Below, piece by piece: positions 47,690 to 59,200 of a stretch of DNA of 64,000 nt. Position numbers and translations under genes: made by a program. The DNA comes from Candidatus Albibeggiatoa sp. nov. NOAA (lineage in GTDB: Bacteria; Pseudomonadota; Gammaproteobacteria; Beggiatoales; Beggiatoaceae). Where the stretch lies: assembly GCA_025800385.1 (NCBI GenBank), contig JAOXRS010000193.1, forward strand, positions 62,001 to 126,000, given 5' to 3'. Within the stretch, counting starts at the first letter, position 1; each line of letters starts with the position of its first letter. The notes below the pieces were generated by a model. The model saw only the letters and a program-made list of their open reading frames with translations. It ran no database searches and was not told the DNA's origin.

Positions 47690-50600
47690 TTAGGCTTGGC
47701 TAAATTCAACAAAGAAAGTTGAGCCTTCACCCACTTCACTTTCACACCACACTTCGCCGCCCATTGCATCAACCAATTTTTTCACAATAAATAAGCCTAG
47801 ACCTGTTGAATGTTCGCCACCTGTTGGGCGAGGTGTTAAACGTACAAACTTACCAAATAACTTGCTCTGATCCTCCTTACTCAAACCAACACCTTCATCT
47901 TTGACTTCAACACGTACTACTTTTTGTTGAATTGGATATAAGCGAATATAAATATTTCGATCTCGAGGTGAGTATTTCACTGCATTAGAAATTAAATTAT
48001 CTAATATCTGATGCACAATGCCTTTATCTACATAAGCGAGGTTTTTAGCCTGATTAGGTTGAAAGTGAATATTAATATTTTTGTTTTCAGCGCGTAATTC
48101 ATAGTCTTGTATAACCGCTTCAACAATAGGCAATAAGTCAGCTTGTTCTAAATCCATATTCACTTTGCCAGACTCGATTGCATTTACATCCAGTAAATTT
48201 GTAATTAAATCAAACATTTTTCTCGATGCTGTTTCAATCATTTGCGCACTTTCAAGCAATTCATCTTGAGATAAGATTTCGAACTCCTCTTGAATGTACT
48301 CAGCAGTCCCTCTAATCGCTGCCAATGGATTTTTCAAGTCATGTGCAGCAATACCTAAAAACTCATTTTTCTCTTGATTTAAATGAATAAGTTCGACGTT
48401 TTTGGCCTCAATTTCCTTGTTATAGCGCAAGGCAGCATTTTTAGCTTCTTGCTCCTGCACCAAATGTAGTCGATCTTCTTCTGCTTGTTTGCGTTCGCGA
48501 ATATCTTGGAAAGTGACAATGGCATATTTCACATTTTGCCGTTCATCAAAAATAGGCGTACCACAAGATTCAATTGGCACAATCTCACCATCTTTACGAT
48601 GCACTTCTACGTCATCTAGTGTCTCACTTTCCCCTTTTAAAGCACGTACACTGGTTAAATCATCATTAGGATAGTATTGCTCTGTATTTGCAATGTAGAA
48701 ATTGTAAGTTTCTGAAATATTAGATTTATCATGTTTTTTGTGCTTATCAATACCCAGAATATTCAATGCACTTGGGTTCATATAATGCGTACTACCATCA
48801 ATATTTAAAATGGCAATACCCAAAGGCACAGCATCTAAAAACTGACGTAAACGTTGCTCATTAGCTTGGGCAATTCTGATGGCTTGTCCTTTGAGCTTGT
48901 CAATTTCCCGTAACTTCTGATTATACGCCTGAGATTTTTGTAGTTTACGTTGCTGGTCAATAAAAAACCAAGCGACAACTAAGAAATAAATACTATAAGC
49001 CCACCATGTTTTCCACCACGGTGGCAATACCTCAATCGTGAGACTTTTACCATCTTCATTCCAAATACCATCATTATTACTGGCTTTTACTTTAAACTCA
49101 TACGTGCCTGCAGGCAGATTAGTATAAGTGGTAAAACGTTGGCTACTATCCAAGTAAACCCAGTCTTTATCAAAGCCAACTAGCTGATAAGCATATTGGT
49201 TTTTATGCGGAATCACATAGTCTAGGGCAGAAAAATGAATGGAAAAAATATTTTCTATATGGGTAAAGGTAATTTTAGGAATATAGTTAATATGTTGTGT
49301 CAGCAAGGAATCTGCTTTGATAGGAACAGATTGATTAAATAATTTAAAATCAGTAAACACCACCTGTGGCACATTTAAATTGGTTGTGATTTTTTCAGGA
49401 TTAAAACGATTAAACCCTCCAGGGCCACCAACATATATCTCACCTGCTTGTGTTGCTAAGGCTGCACCAAGAAAAAAGTCATCGGCTTGTAAACCATCAC
49501 CCATATCATAATTACGTACAGCAGTGACTTTTTCAGGGTCATGGCTCGGATCATAACAAGATAAACTAGGGTCAGAGTCAAAGTCAGGTGTAAAACAGGA
49601 CAAGCCTAAATTTGTTGCCAACCATAAACGACCTAATTTGTCTTGCATAATACCGTTAATAGTATCGCCCGCAAGCCCAATTGTTTTTTTAGTAAAGTGC
49701 TTAAATGTTTTGGTTTCACGGTCAAATAGGTTTAAACCCCCACCCGAAGTACCTACCCATAAACGTTGTTGGTTGTCTTCAAAAATAGCCGCAATATTAT
49801 TACCTGTAATGGAGGTTTTATCTGCTTGCTCATGTTTATAAACTGTAAATGTTTCTGTTTCGGGATCAAAGCTATTTAAACCACTTAATGTTGCGATCCA
49901 AATCAAGCCTGTATGATCTGAATAAATATAGTTAATCTGATCGCTGCTGATGCTAGCTTCATTTTGGTCATCATGTGGATAGTGTGTAAATTGGTCTGTT
50001 TTTGGATCATATAAATCCAATCCCTTTTCCCATGTACCTGCCCAAACTCTATCTTTTTTATCAACATGTATACTGTACATATGATCGTTAGCCAAACTAT
50101 TGGGATCATTATCGTCATGTATAAAATTAGTGAATTTTTTCGTTTCAGGATTAAATTTACTGAAGCCTTGCCATGTTGCCATCCACAGATTACCCTCAGA
50201 GTCCCCTGAGATAGCATAAACATCTGAACCAGCAATACTATGAGGGTTATTTGGATCAGATTGATAACATGTAAAAGGATATTTATCGTCCTTAGATGTG
50301 ACTGTTGGGTTAAAGCGGCAGACTCCCCCTGCTTCAACACCAATCCATACCATGCCATCTTGCCCTTCATAAAATGCATAAATGGTATTATTGGTTAAAT
50401 TGCCTTCACGACCAAAAACATGATAATAGTGTTCAAATGCATTGGGCTTGCCTAATTTATTTACCCCGCCACCCCAAGTTGGAACCCATAAATTACCTTG
50501 GTGATCTTTTAAAATACCCATGGGGTAACCAGCAATGCTGTATGGGTCTGCTTTATCTAAGTGATGCTCATCTATTTCACCTGTGTTCACATTATAGATA

Positions 50601-51481
50601 GTAAAGGCCATCCCTTCATCATCACAGACAACAATTACTTTGCCATTTCCTTCAACTAAAACATCAACAACGATAGGCCCATTATCTTTATGGATATGGT
50701 TGATAATCTGATCTGTTGTGGTATCTAATAAATCTAAGCCAGCACCTGTTGAAATCCATAATTGTTGTTTATTCTCGGCGGCACGTACGGAGTACACTTC
50801 ATTACTGATTAAATTGTGCGATGCAGAAGTATAGTTTTTAAATGTCTTAGTATTTCTATCAAAACGACTTAATCCCTGCCCCAACGTTGCAAACCACAAA
50901 TAGCCTTGGTAGTCTTCAAAAATATTAGTTGCCCCTTTAAAATTATTGCCTACTAAGCTATTGGGGTTATTTGGATCATGTTTATAATGGGTAAATTTCT
51001 GGGTTTTAGGGTTAAAATGATTAATACCTTGGCTATGGGTACTAATCCACAGCTCTCCTAGGCTATCGACAAACACTGTTTGTAAATCATTGTTACTAAT
51101 GCTATTAGTTTTTTTAGGATCGTGAAAATAGTGGGTAAATGTCTCTAGTTTAGGGTCGAATAAATTTAAACCATAGTTTGTTGCTATCCACAATTTTCCA
51201 TCTGGGGCTTCTTCAACATCCCATACAAAACTACTACTAATACCACTTTCAAAATCTTCTCTATTTGTTCTATAAATTGTAAAACTATAGCCATCATATT
51301 TATTTAATCCATCTTCAGTACAAAACCATAAAAAACCTTGAGAATCTTGTATTGCACATGTCACAGTAGAATGGGATAAGCCCTGAGCAACAGCAAAGTG
51401 TTCAAACTTAAGGCCTTGGGCATTAATTTGTTGACTATAAAATATTAATAAACTAAGTGCATATAATATAAGCTTTTGCAT
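47690..51481 (-). CDS. Two-component-regulator-propeller sensor histidine kinase
   Basis: The 1263-residue protein has a signal peptide (about 1-21). A double seven-bladed propeller (about 25-720) is built of Reg_prop repeats (for example GNLWMATWQGFSKFNPETKKF, DRVWAGTWEKGLDLYDP). A Y_Y_Y beta-sandwich (LPAGTYEFKVKASNNDGIWNE, about 785-805) is followed by one membrane helix (about 822-842), a PAS domain (about 875-1000), HisKA with His1047 in AAHDLKNPLAA and a complete HATPase (DNLISNAVKYSP, STGLGLFIVKKL). Unlike Bacteroidota hybrids it lacks a receiver and AraC domain. Ligand and cognate regulator are unknown. Confidence 0.92.
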   Translation of the reverse strand: MQKLILYALSLLIFYSQQINAQGLKFEHFAVAQGLSHSTVTCAIQDSQGFLWFCTEDGLNKYDGYSFTIYRTNREDFESGISSSFVWDVEEAPDGKLWIATNYGLNLFDPKLETFTHYFHDPKKTNSISNNDLQTVFVDSLGELWISTHSQGINHFNPKTQKFTHYKHDPNNPNSLVGNNFKGATNIFEDYQGYLWFATLGQGLSRFDRNTKTFKNYTSASHNLISNEVYSVRAAENKQQLWISTGAGLDLLDTTTDQIINHIHKDNGPIVVDVLVEGNGKVIVVCDDEGMAFTIYNVNTGEIDEHHLDKADPYSIAGYPMGILKDHQGNLWVPTWGGGVNKLGKPNAFEHYYHVFGREGNLTNNTIYAFYEGQDGMVWIGVEAGGVCRFNPTVTSKDDKYPFTCYQSDPNNPHSIAGSDVYAISGDSEGNLWMATWQGFSKFNPETKKFTNFIHDDNDPNSLANDHMYSIHVDKKDRVWAGTWEKGLDLYDPKTDQFTHYPHDDQNEASISSDQINYIYSDHTGLIWIATLSGLNSFDPETETFTVYKHEQADKTSITGNNIAAIFEDNQQRLWVGTSGGGLNLFDRETKTFKHFTKKTIGLAGDTINGIMQDKLGRLWLATNLGLSCFTPDFDSDPSLSCYDPSHDPEKVTAVRNYDMGDGLQADDFFLGAALATQAGEIYVGGPGGFNRFNPEKITTNLNVPQVVFTDFKLFNQSVPIKADSLLTQHINYIPKITFTHIENIFSIHFSALDYVIPHKNQYAYQLVGFDKDWVYLDSSQRFTTYTNLPAGTYEFKVKASNNDGIWNEDGKSLTIEVLPPWWKTWWAYSIYFLVVAWFFIDQQRKLQKSQAYNQKLREIDKLKGQAIRIAQANEQRLRQFLDAVPLGIAILNIDGSTHYMNPSALNILGIDKHKKHDKSNISETYNFYIANTEQYYPNDDLTSVRALKGESETLDDVEVHRKDGEIVPIESCGTPIFDERQNVKYAIVTFQDIRERKQAEEDRLHLVQEQEAKNAALRYNKEIEAKNVELIHLNQEKNEFLGIAAHDLKNPLAAIRGTAEYIQEEFEILSQDELLESAQMIETASRKMFDLITNLLDVNAIESGKVNMDLEQADLLPIVEAVIQDYELRAENKNINIHFQPNQAKNLAYVDKGIVHQILDNLISNAVKYSPRDRNIYIRLYPIQQKVVRVEVKDEGVGLSKEDQSKLFGKFVRLTPRPTGGEHSTGLGLFIVKKLVDAMGGEVWCESEVGEGSTFFVEFSQA

Positions 51482-51780
51482 AAGGATTCCCCATACCTAG
51501 AAAGAGTATTTTAGTGTTTTAAGCTCTTACACCTTACCCTGTATAAAAGCTAATATAAAAATTTAATATGCTTTTCGTAAATACTTAGAAAATAAGTAAT
51601 GCTACATAATTTAGAGTAGAAACTATACCTTATGAAATATGTTGTCATATTGTAGACTTATTCTACACTATTATCTTTTCGTGAGACATTATTATTTCAT
51701 AATAAAGACTCGGTTTGTTTCATCAAGTTATCATATGTTACAAATTTTTTGCGGTGTATTTTTTATCGTTAAGTTTTAGT

Positions 51781-52935
51781 TTAAAAACTATTTATTTTAT
51801 GGTTTTTAAGAGTCCTCTCTAACATCAATAAATTGTATGCCAAACCCAAAGCAATACCCACTAAACTAAGTAAAAATAATAAATAAATTTCCCATCCAGC
51901 AAAACGATATAGGTAATTAGGTACATAAGACCCTAATGCCCCACCTGCATAGTAACAGGCAATATACAACCCATTCACTAAACCTTTATTACTTTGAGCA
52001 AGATGGTTTAAATGACTGGATAAAACACCATGTACTAAAAACATGCCGCCACAAAACATAAACATATTTGCAAAAAAACTATATTCATTGGGAATCAAAA
52101 ATATCAATAATGAAGTGAAATATACAATTAGTCCTATAATAATAACACGACTCTCACCCAGCCACTCACTGACTCTGACAGAGTTTAATGCCGAAATAAT
52201 GCCAATAAGATAACCTGAGTATGCAAAAGCAATTTGAATTTCAGATGTTTGTTGATTGAGTCCCATTAATCTGAATGGCAAAACATTAAGTAGTGATGCA
52301 AAACAGAAAAAGGTTAAAAAGATAATCAGGTAAATTCTAAAGAAAATGGGCTGTTGGAATGTTTGGGAGATTGCCCGCCAAGTAGGGTGTAATAAATGCA
52401 ATTTAATATCTTGTTCTAAATAAAATAACAGCAACACGCCTATCATCAAGCCAATACTTAAGATTGCAAAAGCCCAATGCCAACTAGCATAAGTGGCCGT
52501 AAACCCTGCAATAAAACGCCCTAAAAAACCGCCCAAAATCGTTGCTGCAATATAGTATGTCACTTGTTTTTTGATATGGGATTTAGAGGCTGTTGTCGAA
52601 ATATAGGTCATCAGTGCTGTAAATATGGCGGGAAACAGTAAACCTTGAAAGCTCCGAATTGCTAATAATACCCAAAAATCATTGATAAAAATAAACCCTG
52701 TCTCCGTAATAGCTAATAAAGTAAAACTATATTTGAGTAGTGTTTTTGAAGGAATTGACTCTAATATATAACCATATAAAATAGGTGCGATACCCAATGG
52801 GATTAAAGTGACAGTAATCAACAGGCTAGTATACTCTGGCGCAACGTTAAATTGTTCAGAAAAGACAGCCAGCAATGGCTGCGGCGCATATAAAGCACAG
52901 AAGCTAATTGTTGCAAGATATAAAATAATCAGCAT
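51781..52935 (-). CDS. Major facilitator superfamily transporter
   Basis: This 384-residue transporter has twelve predicted helices and the MFS layout. Sequences near the N-terminus (YAPQPLLAVFSEQFNVAPEYTS) resemble the YnfM/AraJ drug or sugar efflux subgroup. The substrate is not predictable. Its start lies 3 bases after the stop of the upstream glycosyltransferase-like gene, so the two are cotranscribed. Confidence 0.85.
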   Translation of the reverse strand: MLIILYLATISFCALYAPQPLLAVFSEQFNVAPEYTSLLITVTLIPLGIAPILYGYILESIPSKTLLKYSFTLLAITETGFIFINDFWVLLAIRSFQGLLFPAIFTALMTYISTTASKSHIKKQVTYYIAATILGGFLGRFIAGFTATYASWHWAFAILSIGLMIGVLLLFYLEQDIKLHLLHPTWRAISQTFQQPIFFRIYLIIFLTFFCFASLLNVLPFRLMGLNQQTSEIQIAFAYSGYLIGIISALNSVRVSEWLGESRVIIIGLIVYFTSLLIFLIPNEYSFFANMFMFCGGMFLVHGVLSSHLNHLAQSNKGLVNGLYIACYYAGGALGSYVPNYLYRFAGWEIYLLFLLSLVGIALGLAYNLLMLERTLKNHKINSF

Positions 52936-52938
52936 TAT

Positions 52939-53847
52939 TTAGCCTTTTGTACTAGCAAGTAATTTTTTATAAAAATCCCTAGTTTGTTGCATATAAGGTT
53001 TAGCCCAACTTAATTCTGCTAAATCGGCTGTATCTAAAAACTGCATTTTTTGGTTAAATTCGCTCACAACTGTAATTAAGCGTTTTGGGGAAAAGTCATC
53101 GGCTAAGCTATTTTCTAAATAAACTGTTGATGCAGGGTGTTTATTGGTCACGGTGAGATAATTGGAAAACTGCTTAATATGTAATTGTTGAAAACTCCCA
53201 GTCGCAATCCAATGTTGATACACAGAATCTAAGCTTTGCGGATTTAAATAACGTGAGCTGACTGCATAATTATTGGTAAAACAAGTCTCATCAAATGATC
53301 TTCTAACAACTAGCTCTGATTTGCGTCCATCAAAATTAACCGACCCCCAACGATAACCGTCAAAGCTATTAATATCTTGTTTTGTGAAAAAATCGGTAAT
53401 ATTGGGTTGAATCCAATCATCATCGTCAATAAACAAATAAATACCTGAATTCATCTGCTCTAATTGGTCAATGGGAATAATTTTTACATTTTTGACTTTT
53501 TTAAGGCTACTTTGAGCAATTTCTTTTAAAATCTGTCTGGTTTCAAAAAATGAGATGCCAAAGCTCTGATTCCAAAGCTGTACAATTTCATTGACTAAGT
53601 TTTCAGGGCGACCAATTAAGCGGCAGAAGGCTTTAGATTGTTGTTCAAATTCTTGTATTGTAATCGTATCCCAGTTAGGACTTTGACGCAGCACAACATA
53701 AAAATTTAACTTAGGTTTAAATGGCCACATAGTACGGTCATGACTCTTAAGTAGCATTGAATAAGGCATAGTATAGCGGTATTCAAAACCTGACACCAAA
53801 TTATAAGTTTTATTTATAATATTATAATATGCTTTCATTTTCTGCAT
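52939..53847 (-). CDS. Putative glycosyltransferase (family uncertain)
   Basis: The 302-residue cytoplasmic protein has no signal. The only clear motif is YLFIDDDDWIQPNI (about 151-164), which fits the nucleotide-sugar-binding DxD element of GT-A glycosyltransferases. Flanking regions such as KLNFYVVLRQSP near residue 46 could be part of that fold. I do not recognise the exact family. It is transcribed with the MFS gene. Confidence 0.6.
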   Translation of the reverse strand: MQKMKAYYNIINKTYNLVSGFEYRYTMPYSMLLKSHDRTMWPFKPKLNFYVVLRQSPNWDTITIQEFEQQSKAFCRLIGRPENLVNEIVQLWNQSFGISFFETRQILKEIAQSSLKKVKNVKIIPIDQLEQMNSGIYLFIDDDDWIQPNITDFFTKQDINSFDGYRWGSVNFDGRKSELVVRRSFDETCFTNNYAVSSRYLNPQSLDSVYQHWIATGSFQQLHIKQFSNYLTVTNKHPASTVYLENSLADDFSPKRLITVVSEFNQKMQFLDTADLAELSWAKPYMQQTRDFYKKLLASTKG

Positions 53848-53981
53848 ATTTATGATTAATAGCGTATAAATTTAACTTGCTGTATAGCACCATAATAGGT
53901 TATCCTTATAACGTTATTTATAGTCATGATAAGTGAATTTAATAAGTAACCTATAGCCTGTTTACTGTACAAGGGTGAAGG

Positions 53982-55148
53982 ATGAATATACACGAATATC
54001 AAGCGAAGAAACTTTTTGCCGACTATGGCATTCCTGTTCCCGCAGGACACCATGCTTCTAGTCCTGAAGAAGCAAAACAGCAAGCCCAATTATTAGGTGG
54101 CGATGCATGGATGGTTAAAGCTCAAGTTCATGCTGGTGGGCGAGGCAAAGCAGGTGGCGTTAAACGTGCCACTAGCCTAGATGAAGTCATGTCATTAACC
54201 AAAGACATGATAGGCATTCAGCTTGTAACTCACCAAACTGGTGCAGAAGGTCAACCTGTCAATTCTGTTCTTATCGAATCTCCTTCTAATATCGCTTCTG
54301 AACTTTATCTTAGTTTCGTTGTTGATCGTGCGACAAAGCGTGTTGCGATCATTGCGTCTACTGAAGGTGGTATGGACATCGAAGCTGTTGCTGAAGAAAC
54401 ACCTGAAAAAATTATTACTCGCACAATTGACCCTATCGTTGGCATTCAAGGTTATCAATGTCGTGAAATCGCGTTTGCATTAGGCTTAGCGGGTGCGCAA
54501 GTCAAGCAAATGACGAAAATCTTATCTGGCTTATACAACTTATTCATTGAAAAAGATTTAAGCTTAGTTGAAATCAACCCATTAATCACAACTGATACTG
54601 GTGATTTAATGGCGTTAGACGGCAAAATCAACGTAGACGATAACGCTTTATATCGTAACGAAGATATTGCTGAATTATATGATGCTTCTCAAGAAGACGA
54701 AAAAGAGCATAAAGCCCGCGAATTCGACTTAAACTATATCGCATTAGGCGGCGACATCGCATGTATGGTTAACGGTGCTGGTTTAGCAATGGCGACCATG
54801 GACATGGTTAAATTAAGCGGTGGCGAACCTGCAAACTTCTTAGACGTTGGTGGTGGCACGAACGAAGAGAAAGTAAAAGAAGCATTCAAATTGATTTTAT
54901 CTGACAGCAAAGTTAAAGTCATTTTAGTCAATATCTTAGGTGGTATTGTGAAATGTGACCTTATCGCAATTGGTGTAATCAACGCTATTAAAGAAACAGG
55001 CACACAATTACCTGTGATTGTCCGTTTAGCGGGTACGCGGGTTGAAGAAGGTAAAGCACTGTTAAAAGAAAGTGGTTTAGCGGTGATTCCTGCTGATGAT
55101 TTAAAAGATGGTGCTGAAAAAGCAGTTGCAGCAGCGAAAGGGGCATAA
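53982..55148 (+). CDS. sucC: Succinyl-CoA synthetase beta subunit
   Basis: SucC, with SucD, makes succinate and ATP/GTP from succinyl-CoA in the TCA cycle. The 388-residue length is standard. It opens with [20 protein letters not shown] and has an ATP-grasp domain ([18 protein letters not shown]) and the C-terminal ligase domain ([32 protein letters not shown]). GAAGG precedes the ATG. sucAB and sdh genes are not adjacent. Confidence 0.96.
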   Translation: MNIHEYQAKKLFADYGIPVPAGHHASSPEEAKQQAQLLGGDAWMVKAQVHAGGRGKAGGVKRATSLDEVMSLTKDMIGIQLVTHQTGAEGQPVNSVLIESPSNIASELYLSFVVDRATKRVAIIASTEGGMDIEAVAEETPEKIITRTIDPIVGIQGYQCREIAFALGLAGAQVKQMTKILSGLYNLFIEKDLSLVEINPLITTDTGDLMALDGKINVDDNALYRNEDIAELYDASQEDEKEHKAREFDLNYIALGGDIACMVNGAGLAMATMDMVKLSGGEPANFLDVGGGTNEEKVKEAFKLILSDSKVKVILVNILGGIVKCDLIAIGVINAIKETGTQLPVIVRLAGTRVEEGKALLKESGLAVIPADDLKDGAEKAVAAAKGA

Positions 55149-55150
55149 GC

Positions 55151-56026
55151 ATGAGCGTATTGATTGACAAGAACACCAAAGTTATTTGCCAAGGTTTCAC
55201 TGGTAAACAAGGTACATTCCACTCAGAACAAGCTTTAGCTTATGGCACACAGTTAGTTGGTGGTGTGACTCCAGGTCGTGCGGGTCAAACTCACTTAGAC
55301 TTACCTGTATTCAACACAGTACGTGATGCAGTTGACGAAACACAAGCTGATGCGTCAATGATTTACGTACCTGCTCCATTTGCAGCGGACGCAGTTTTAG
55401 AAGCAGCTGAAGGTGGCATCAAAATCATCGTATGTATTACGGAAGGTATTCCTGTATTAGATATGTTGAAAGTGAAAGCGGTATTAACTGCGAACTTCCC
55501 TGAAACACGTTTAATTGGTCCTAACTGCCCTGGTATCATCACGCCTGAACAATGTAAAATCGGTATTATGCCTGGTCCTATCCATAAAGCGGGTAAAGTC
55601 GGTATTGTTTCTCGCTCTGGTACATTGACTTATAAAGCAGTTAGCCACACAACAGCAAACGGCTTAGGTCAAAGTACATGTATCGGTATTGGTGGTGACC
55701 CAATTCATGGCATGAACTTTATCGATAGCTTAGAGTTATTCCAAGATGACCCTCAAACAGAAGGTATCATCATGGTAGGTGAAATCGGCGGTACTGCAGA
55801 AGAAGAAGCGGCTGAGTTCATTCAATCTAACGTGACTAAACCTGTTGTGGCTTACGTTGCAGGTGTTACAGCTCCTCCAGGTAAACGTATGGGTCATGCT
55901 GGTGCGATTATCTCTGGTGGTAAAGGTACTGCGGAAGATAAATTCAAAGCATTAGAAGCAGCAGGCGTAAACATCGCACGTTCTCCAGCAGATATTGGTC
56001 CTAAGATTTTAGAAGCATTAAGCTAA
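55151..56026 (+). CDS. sucD: Succinyl-CoA synthetase alpha subunit
   Basis: The 291-residue partner of SucC binds CoA ([14 protein letters not shown], about 16-29) and carries the phosphorylated histidine (His249 in [13 protein letters not shown]). It begins 2 bases after the sucC stop, with an AGGGG in the sucC end as ribosome binding site, so the two are translationally linked. A terminator follows. Confidence 0.96.
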   Translation: MSVLIDKNTKVICQGFTGKQGTFHSEQALAYGTQLVGGVTPGRAGQTHLDLPVFNTVRDAVDETQADASMIYVPAPFAADAVLEAAEGGIKIIVCITEGIPVLDMLKVKAVLTANFPETRLIGPNCPGIITPEQCKIGIMPGPIHKAGKVGIVSRSGTLTYKAVSHTTANGLGQSTCIGIGGDPIHGMNFIDSLELFQDDPQTEGIIMVGEIGGTAEEEAAEFIQSNVTKPVVAYVAGVTAPPGKRMGHAGAIISGGKGTAEDKFKALEAAGVNIARSPADIGPKILEALS

Positions 56027-56053
56027 ATTTATAGCTAAAGCTCCTCTTCTGAA

Positions 56054-56090
56054 GATGGCAAATGGTCATAAGGCTGTTTGCCATTTTTTA
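56054..56090 (+). terminator. Rho-independent terminator after sucCD
   Basis: The stem GATGGCAAA (from 56054) / TTTGCCAT (56077-56084) has a 14-base loop and a following T6 run. Confidence 0.75.
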
Positions 56091-56288
56091 TGCCTAATTT
56101 TTTGCTCTTGTATTTTTCTTAAAAGATCATACTGTAACTGCCTATGTTTTATAGTTTTCCTAACTGACTATATATTACATTTTACTGAAAGTTTATTTTA
56201 TTCTTGTTATTAAAAAATGATTCAAGTATTTTAAAGCTATTCACAAAATAGCACTCTAATTTCAATAGATGATTTGGAAAGCTAGTTT

Positions 56289-59200
56289 ATGAAAAATTAT
56301 ATAACTGCCAGTACCAGTCTAACAATAACTTATACAATGCCAATATCTACCACAGAAAAAATCCAAATTTGTAGAAAATATAAAGAAGTAGAATTAGATT
56401 TAAAAGGTGATGGAGATGATATATTAAGGTCAATTCCTAAAAATGTTTTTGAATTAACTCATTTGAAAAAGCTAGATTTACGGAACAATAACTTAACAAC
56501 AATTCCTGAGCAATTAAAATATTTACCTAATATTGAAACAATTGATTTACGTGGAAATCCTTTAGAAGATATTATTGATATTCATGGACTAATTTTAGAC
56601 TATGAAATTTATCAGAAATTCAAGCACAAACTCTCACCTGAAAATATTATTGGGCTAGAAATCTATCACTTTTCTGGCTGTGAGCTGTTTACAGAATATC
56701 AAGATACTGAAGCAAATCGCTCAAAAATGACGGTTGATAAATATGGTTTGCCTTATGGATTTTGTTTCCATCCTCATAAAAACTCTAGTGATTACATAAT
56801 TAATTTATTTGCCCTAAAACCCTTTCCAAATTTATTTTTGCTATCTCTAAATAGTATTAACTTATTTTCACTTCCAAAGCCTTCCTGTCTCCCTAATTCT
56901 TTGCATATTTTAGATTTAAATGGGAATATATTGCATTATTTACCTGAAGATATAGGAAAATTAGACAAACTACAGTATTTGCTTTTAGAAGGGAATAAAT
57001 TGAGGGAACTCTCTAAATCAACTTGTCAGCTCAAAAAATTGGCCTTTTTAAATTTAAATAATAATCAATTGAATTCTTTACCTAATAACTTTGGACAATT
57101 GACTAACCTTATTGAGTTAAAGCTAGATGGTAATAAACTAACTAATCTCCCTTCATCTTTTACAAATTTACAAAGCTTAGAAAAACTAGATATAAATAAC
57201 AATAAGCTAGAATGTTTACCCAAAAACTTTGGACAGCTAAAAAGTTTAGAACGTTTAAGTGCAAATAATAATAAATATTTAGATTTGCCAGATTCTATAA
57301 TTGAATTATCAAACCTAAAACACCTAGATTTATCTAGCAATAAGCTTAAATACTTTCCAGAGATTATTACGCAGTTAGTAAATTTAAAAGAGCTTGATTT
57401 AACTGATAACCAAATTACTGAAATACCTAATTCCATTAACAAATTAGATAAATTAGAAGATTTAGAATTATTCTTCAATAATATTTCTTATTTACCTGTT
57501 TATTTTAGTTTTTTACCTGATCGATTAAATGTTTTTCTTGGTGGAAACCCTCTTATTAAACCTCCTTTAGAAATTACAGAGCAAGGCATTCCTGCAATTC
57601 GTAATTATTTTGAAGCTGGGCAAAAGTATGGATTTTATAGCAATAACGAAATTAAACTCATTTTAGTTGGTAATAGTCGAGCTGGAAAAACATCTATAAG
57701 AAGACGATTGTCAGGGCAAGAATTCAATAAAGAAGAACAATCCACACACGGTATCCAGTTTGATACTTTTGAGCTTGTAATCGAAAATGATGTCAAAGTC
57801 ACTGTGAAATTATGGGATTTTGGTGGACAAGATTTGTTTCATGCGACACATCGTTTTTTTCTAACAGAAAGAGCCTTGTATTTAGTGGTTTGGGATATTG
57901 AAAATGAAGAAACAACAATTCCACAACAACCGCTCAATGAATTCGATATAAATCATACAGTTGATTACTGGCTAGACAATATTAAATCTTTTGCACCACA
58001 TAGCCCTATCATTGTGGTTCAAAATAAAATTGATGAAACGGGAGAGTGTGATTTATCAAATCAACCTTCTTTAAGGCAAAAGTACCATCATATTCAACAA
58101 TTTTGTCATGTGAGTGCAAAAACAAATCAAGGTATTGATTATTTAAAGCAATCTATTCAAGAACTGGTTCAGCAATCAAAAGGGGAGCAGCATAATCTTA
58201 TTGGCTATGAAATACCTAATAACTGGTATAAAGTCAGAAAATCTTTAATAAATAAGTATCACAAGAACAAATATGTAAATTACGATAAATACTGGAATTT
58301 ATGTAAAAGACATGGTTTAGATAAAAAAGAAGCTGAAACACTTTGTCGTTTTTTACATGATACAGCTGCTATTTTCTATTTTGGTGATGTTGCTGAGCAA
58401 TCAGAAAAAATAGTTATCACAGACCCCATTTGGGCAGTAGAACAATTATATGAAATATTAGAGCTTTCTGATAATAAAGGTGAATTTACCAAAAAAGGTA
58501 TTGATAACAAACTCATGAGCTTTAGCAAATCCGAAAAAATTAAATTTATTGACTTATTAAAACGATTCGAGCTTATTTTTGAACACCCAACTGAAAAAAA
58601 TAAATTTATTGCGCCACAATGCTTAGTTGAACAAGAACCAAAGCTTTTAAAAGAAATTTGGCAATATAACAAGCATCCTCATATTATTTACCAATATAAC
58701 TACATTCATAGTTCTATCATGGTAAGGTTTTTATCCCAATTTGGACATTTTGCATTAGATTGGTGGCGTTATGGTATTTTAATCAAACAACATGAATCAA
58801 TGGCTTTGGTTGAAGCTGACGAAAAAACAAAACAAGTCCGTGTAAGTATAAATAAAGGAAGTCCAGAAAATAGAAAGTACCTTATTAGAAAAATATTTGA
58901 TAGTTTTAGAGAAATTAATCCAGAGCAAACAAAAATTAAGATTCCTTGTACGTGTGAAACTTGTCAAACACTTCCTGATCCTTATTTACATCAGTATGCA
59001 GAATTAGAAAAACCACATAATATGCAAAATAGCTTTTGTAAAAAAAGTCACCAACTTGTTCCTATTCGAGAACTATTATGGTGGAAGGGTAAAGAAGAAA
59101 AAACTGTACAAGATGATAACAAAACTGATTTAAGAGAGGAGGAAATTATGCAAGATGAAAAACAAACACCTAGTTTTATTACTCACTTAAAAATAGAATA

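Noticed and set aside
54195..55222. Antisense frames opposite sucC and sucD
   Set aside because: Shadow frames of highly conserved, codon-biased genes.
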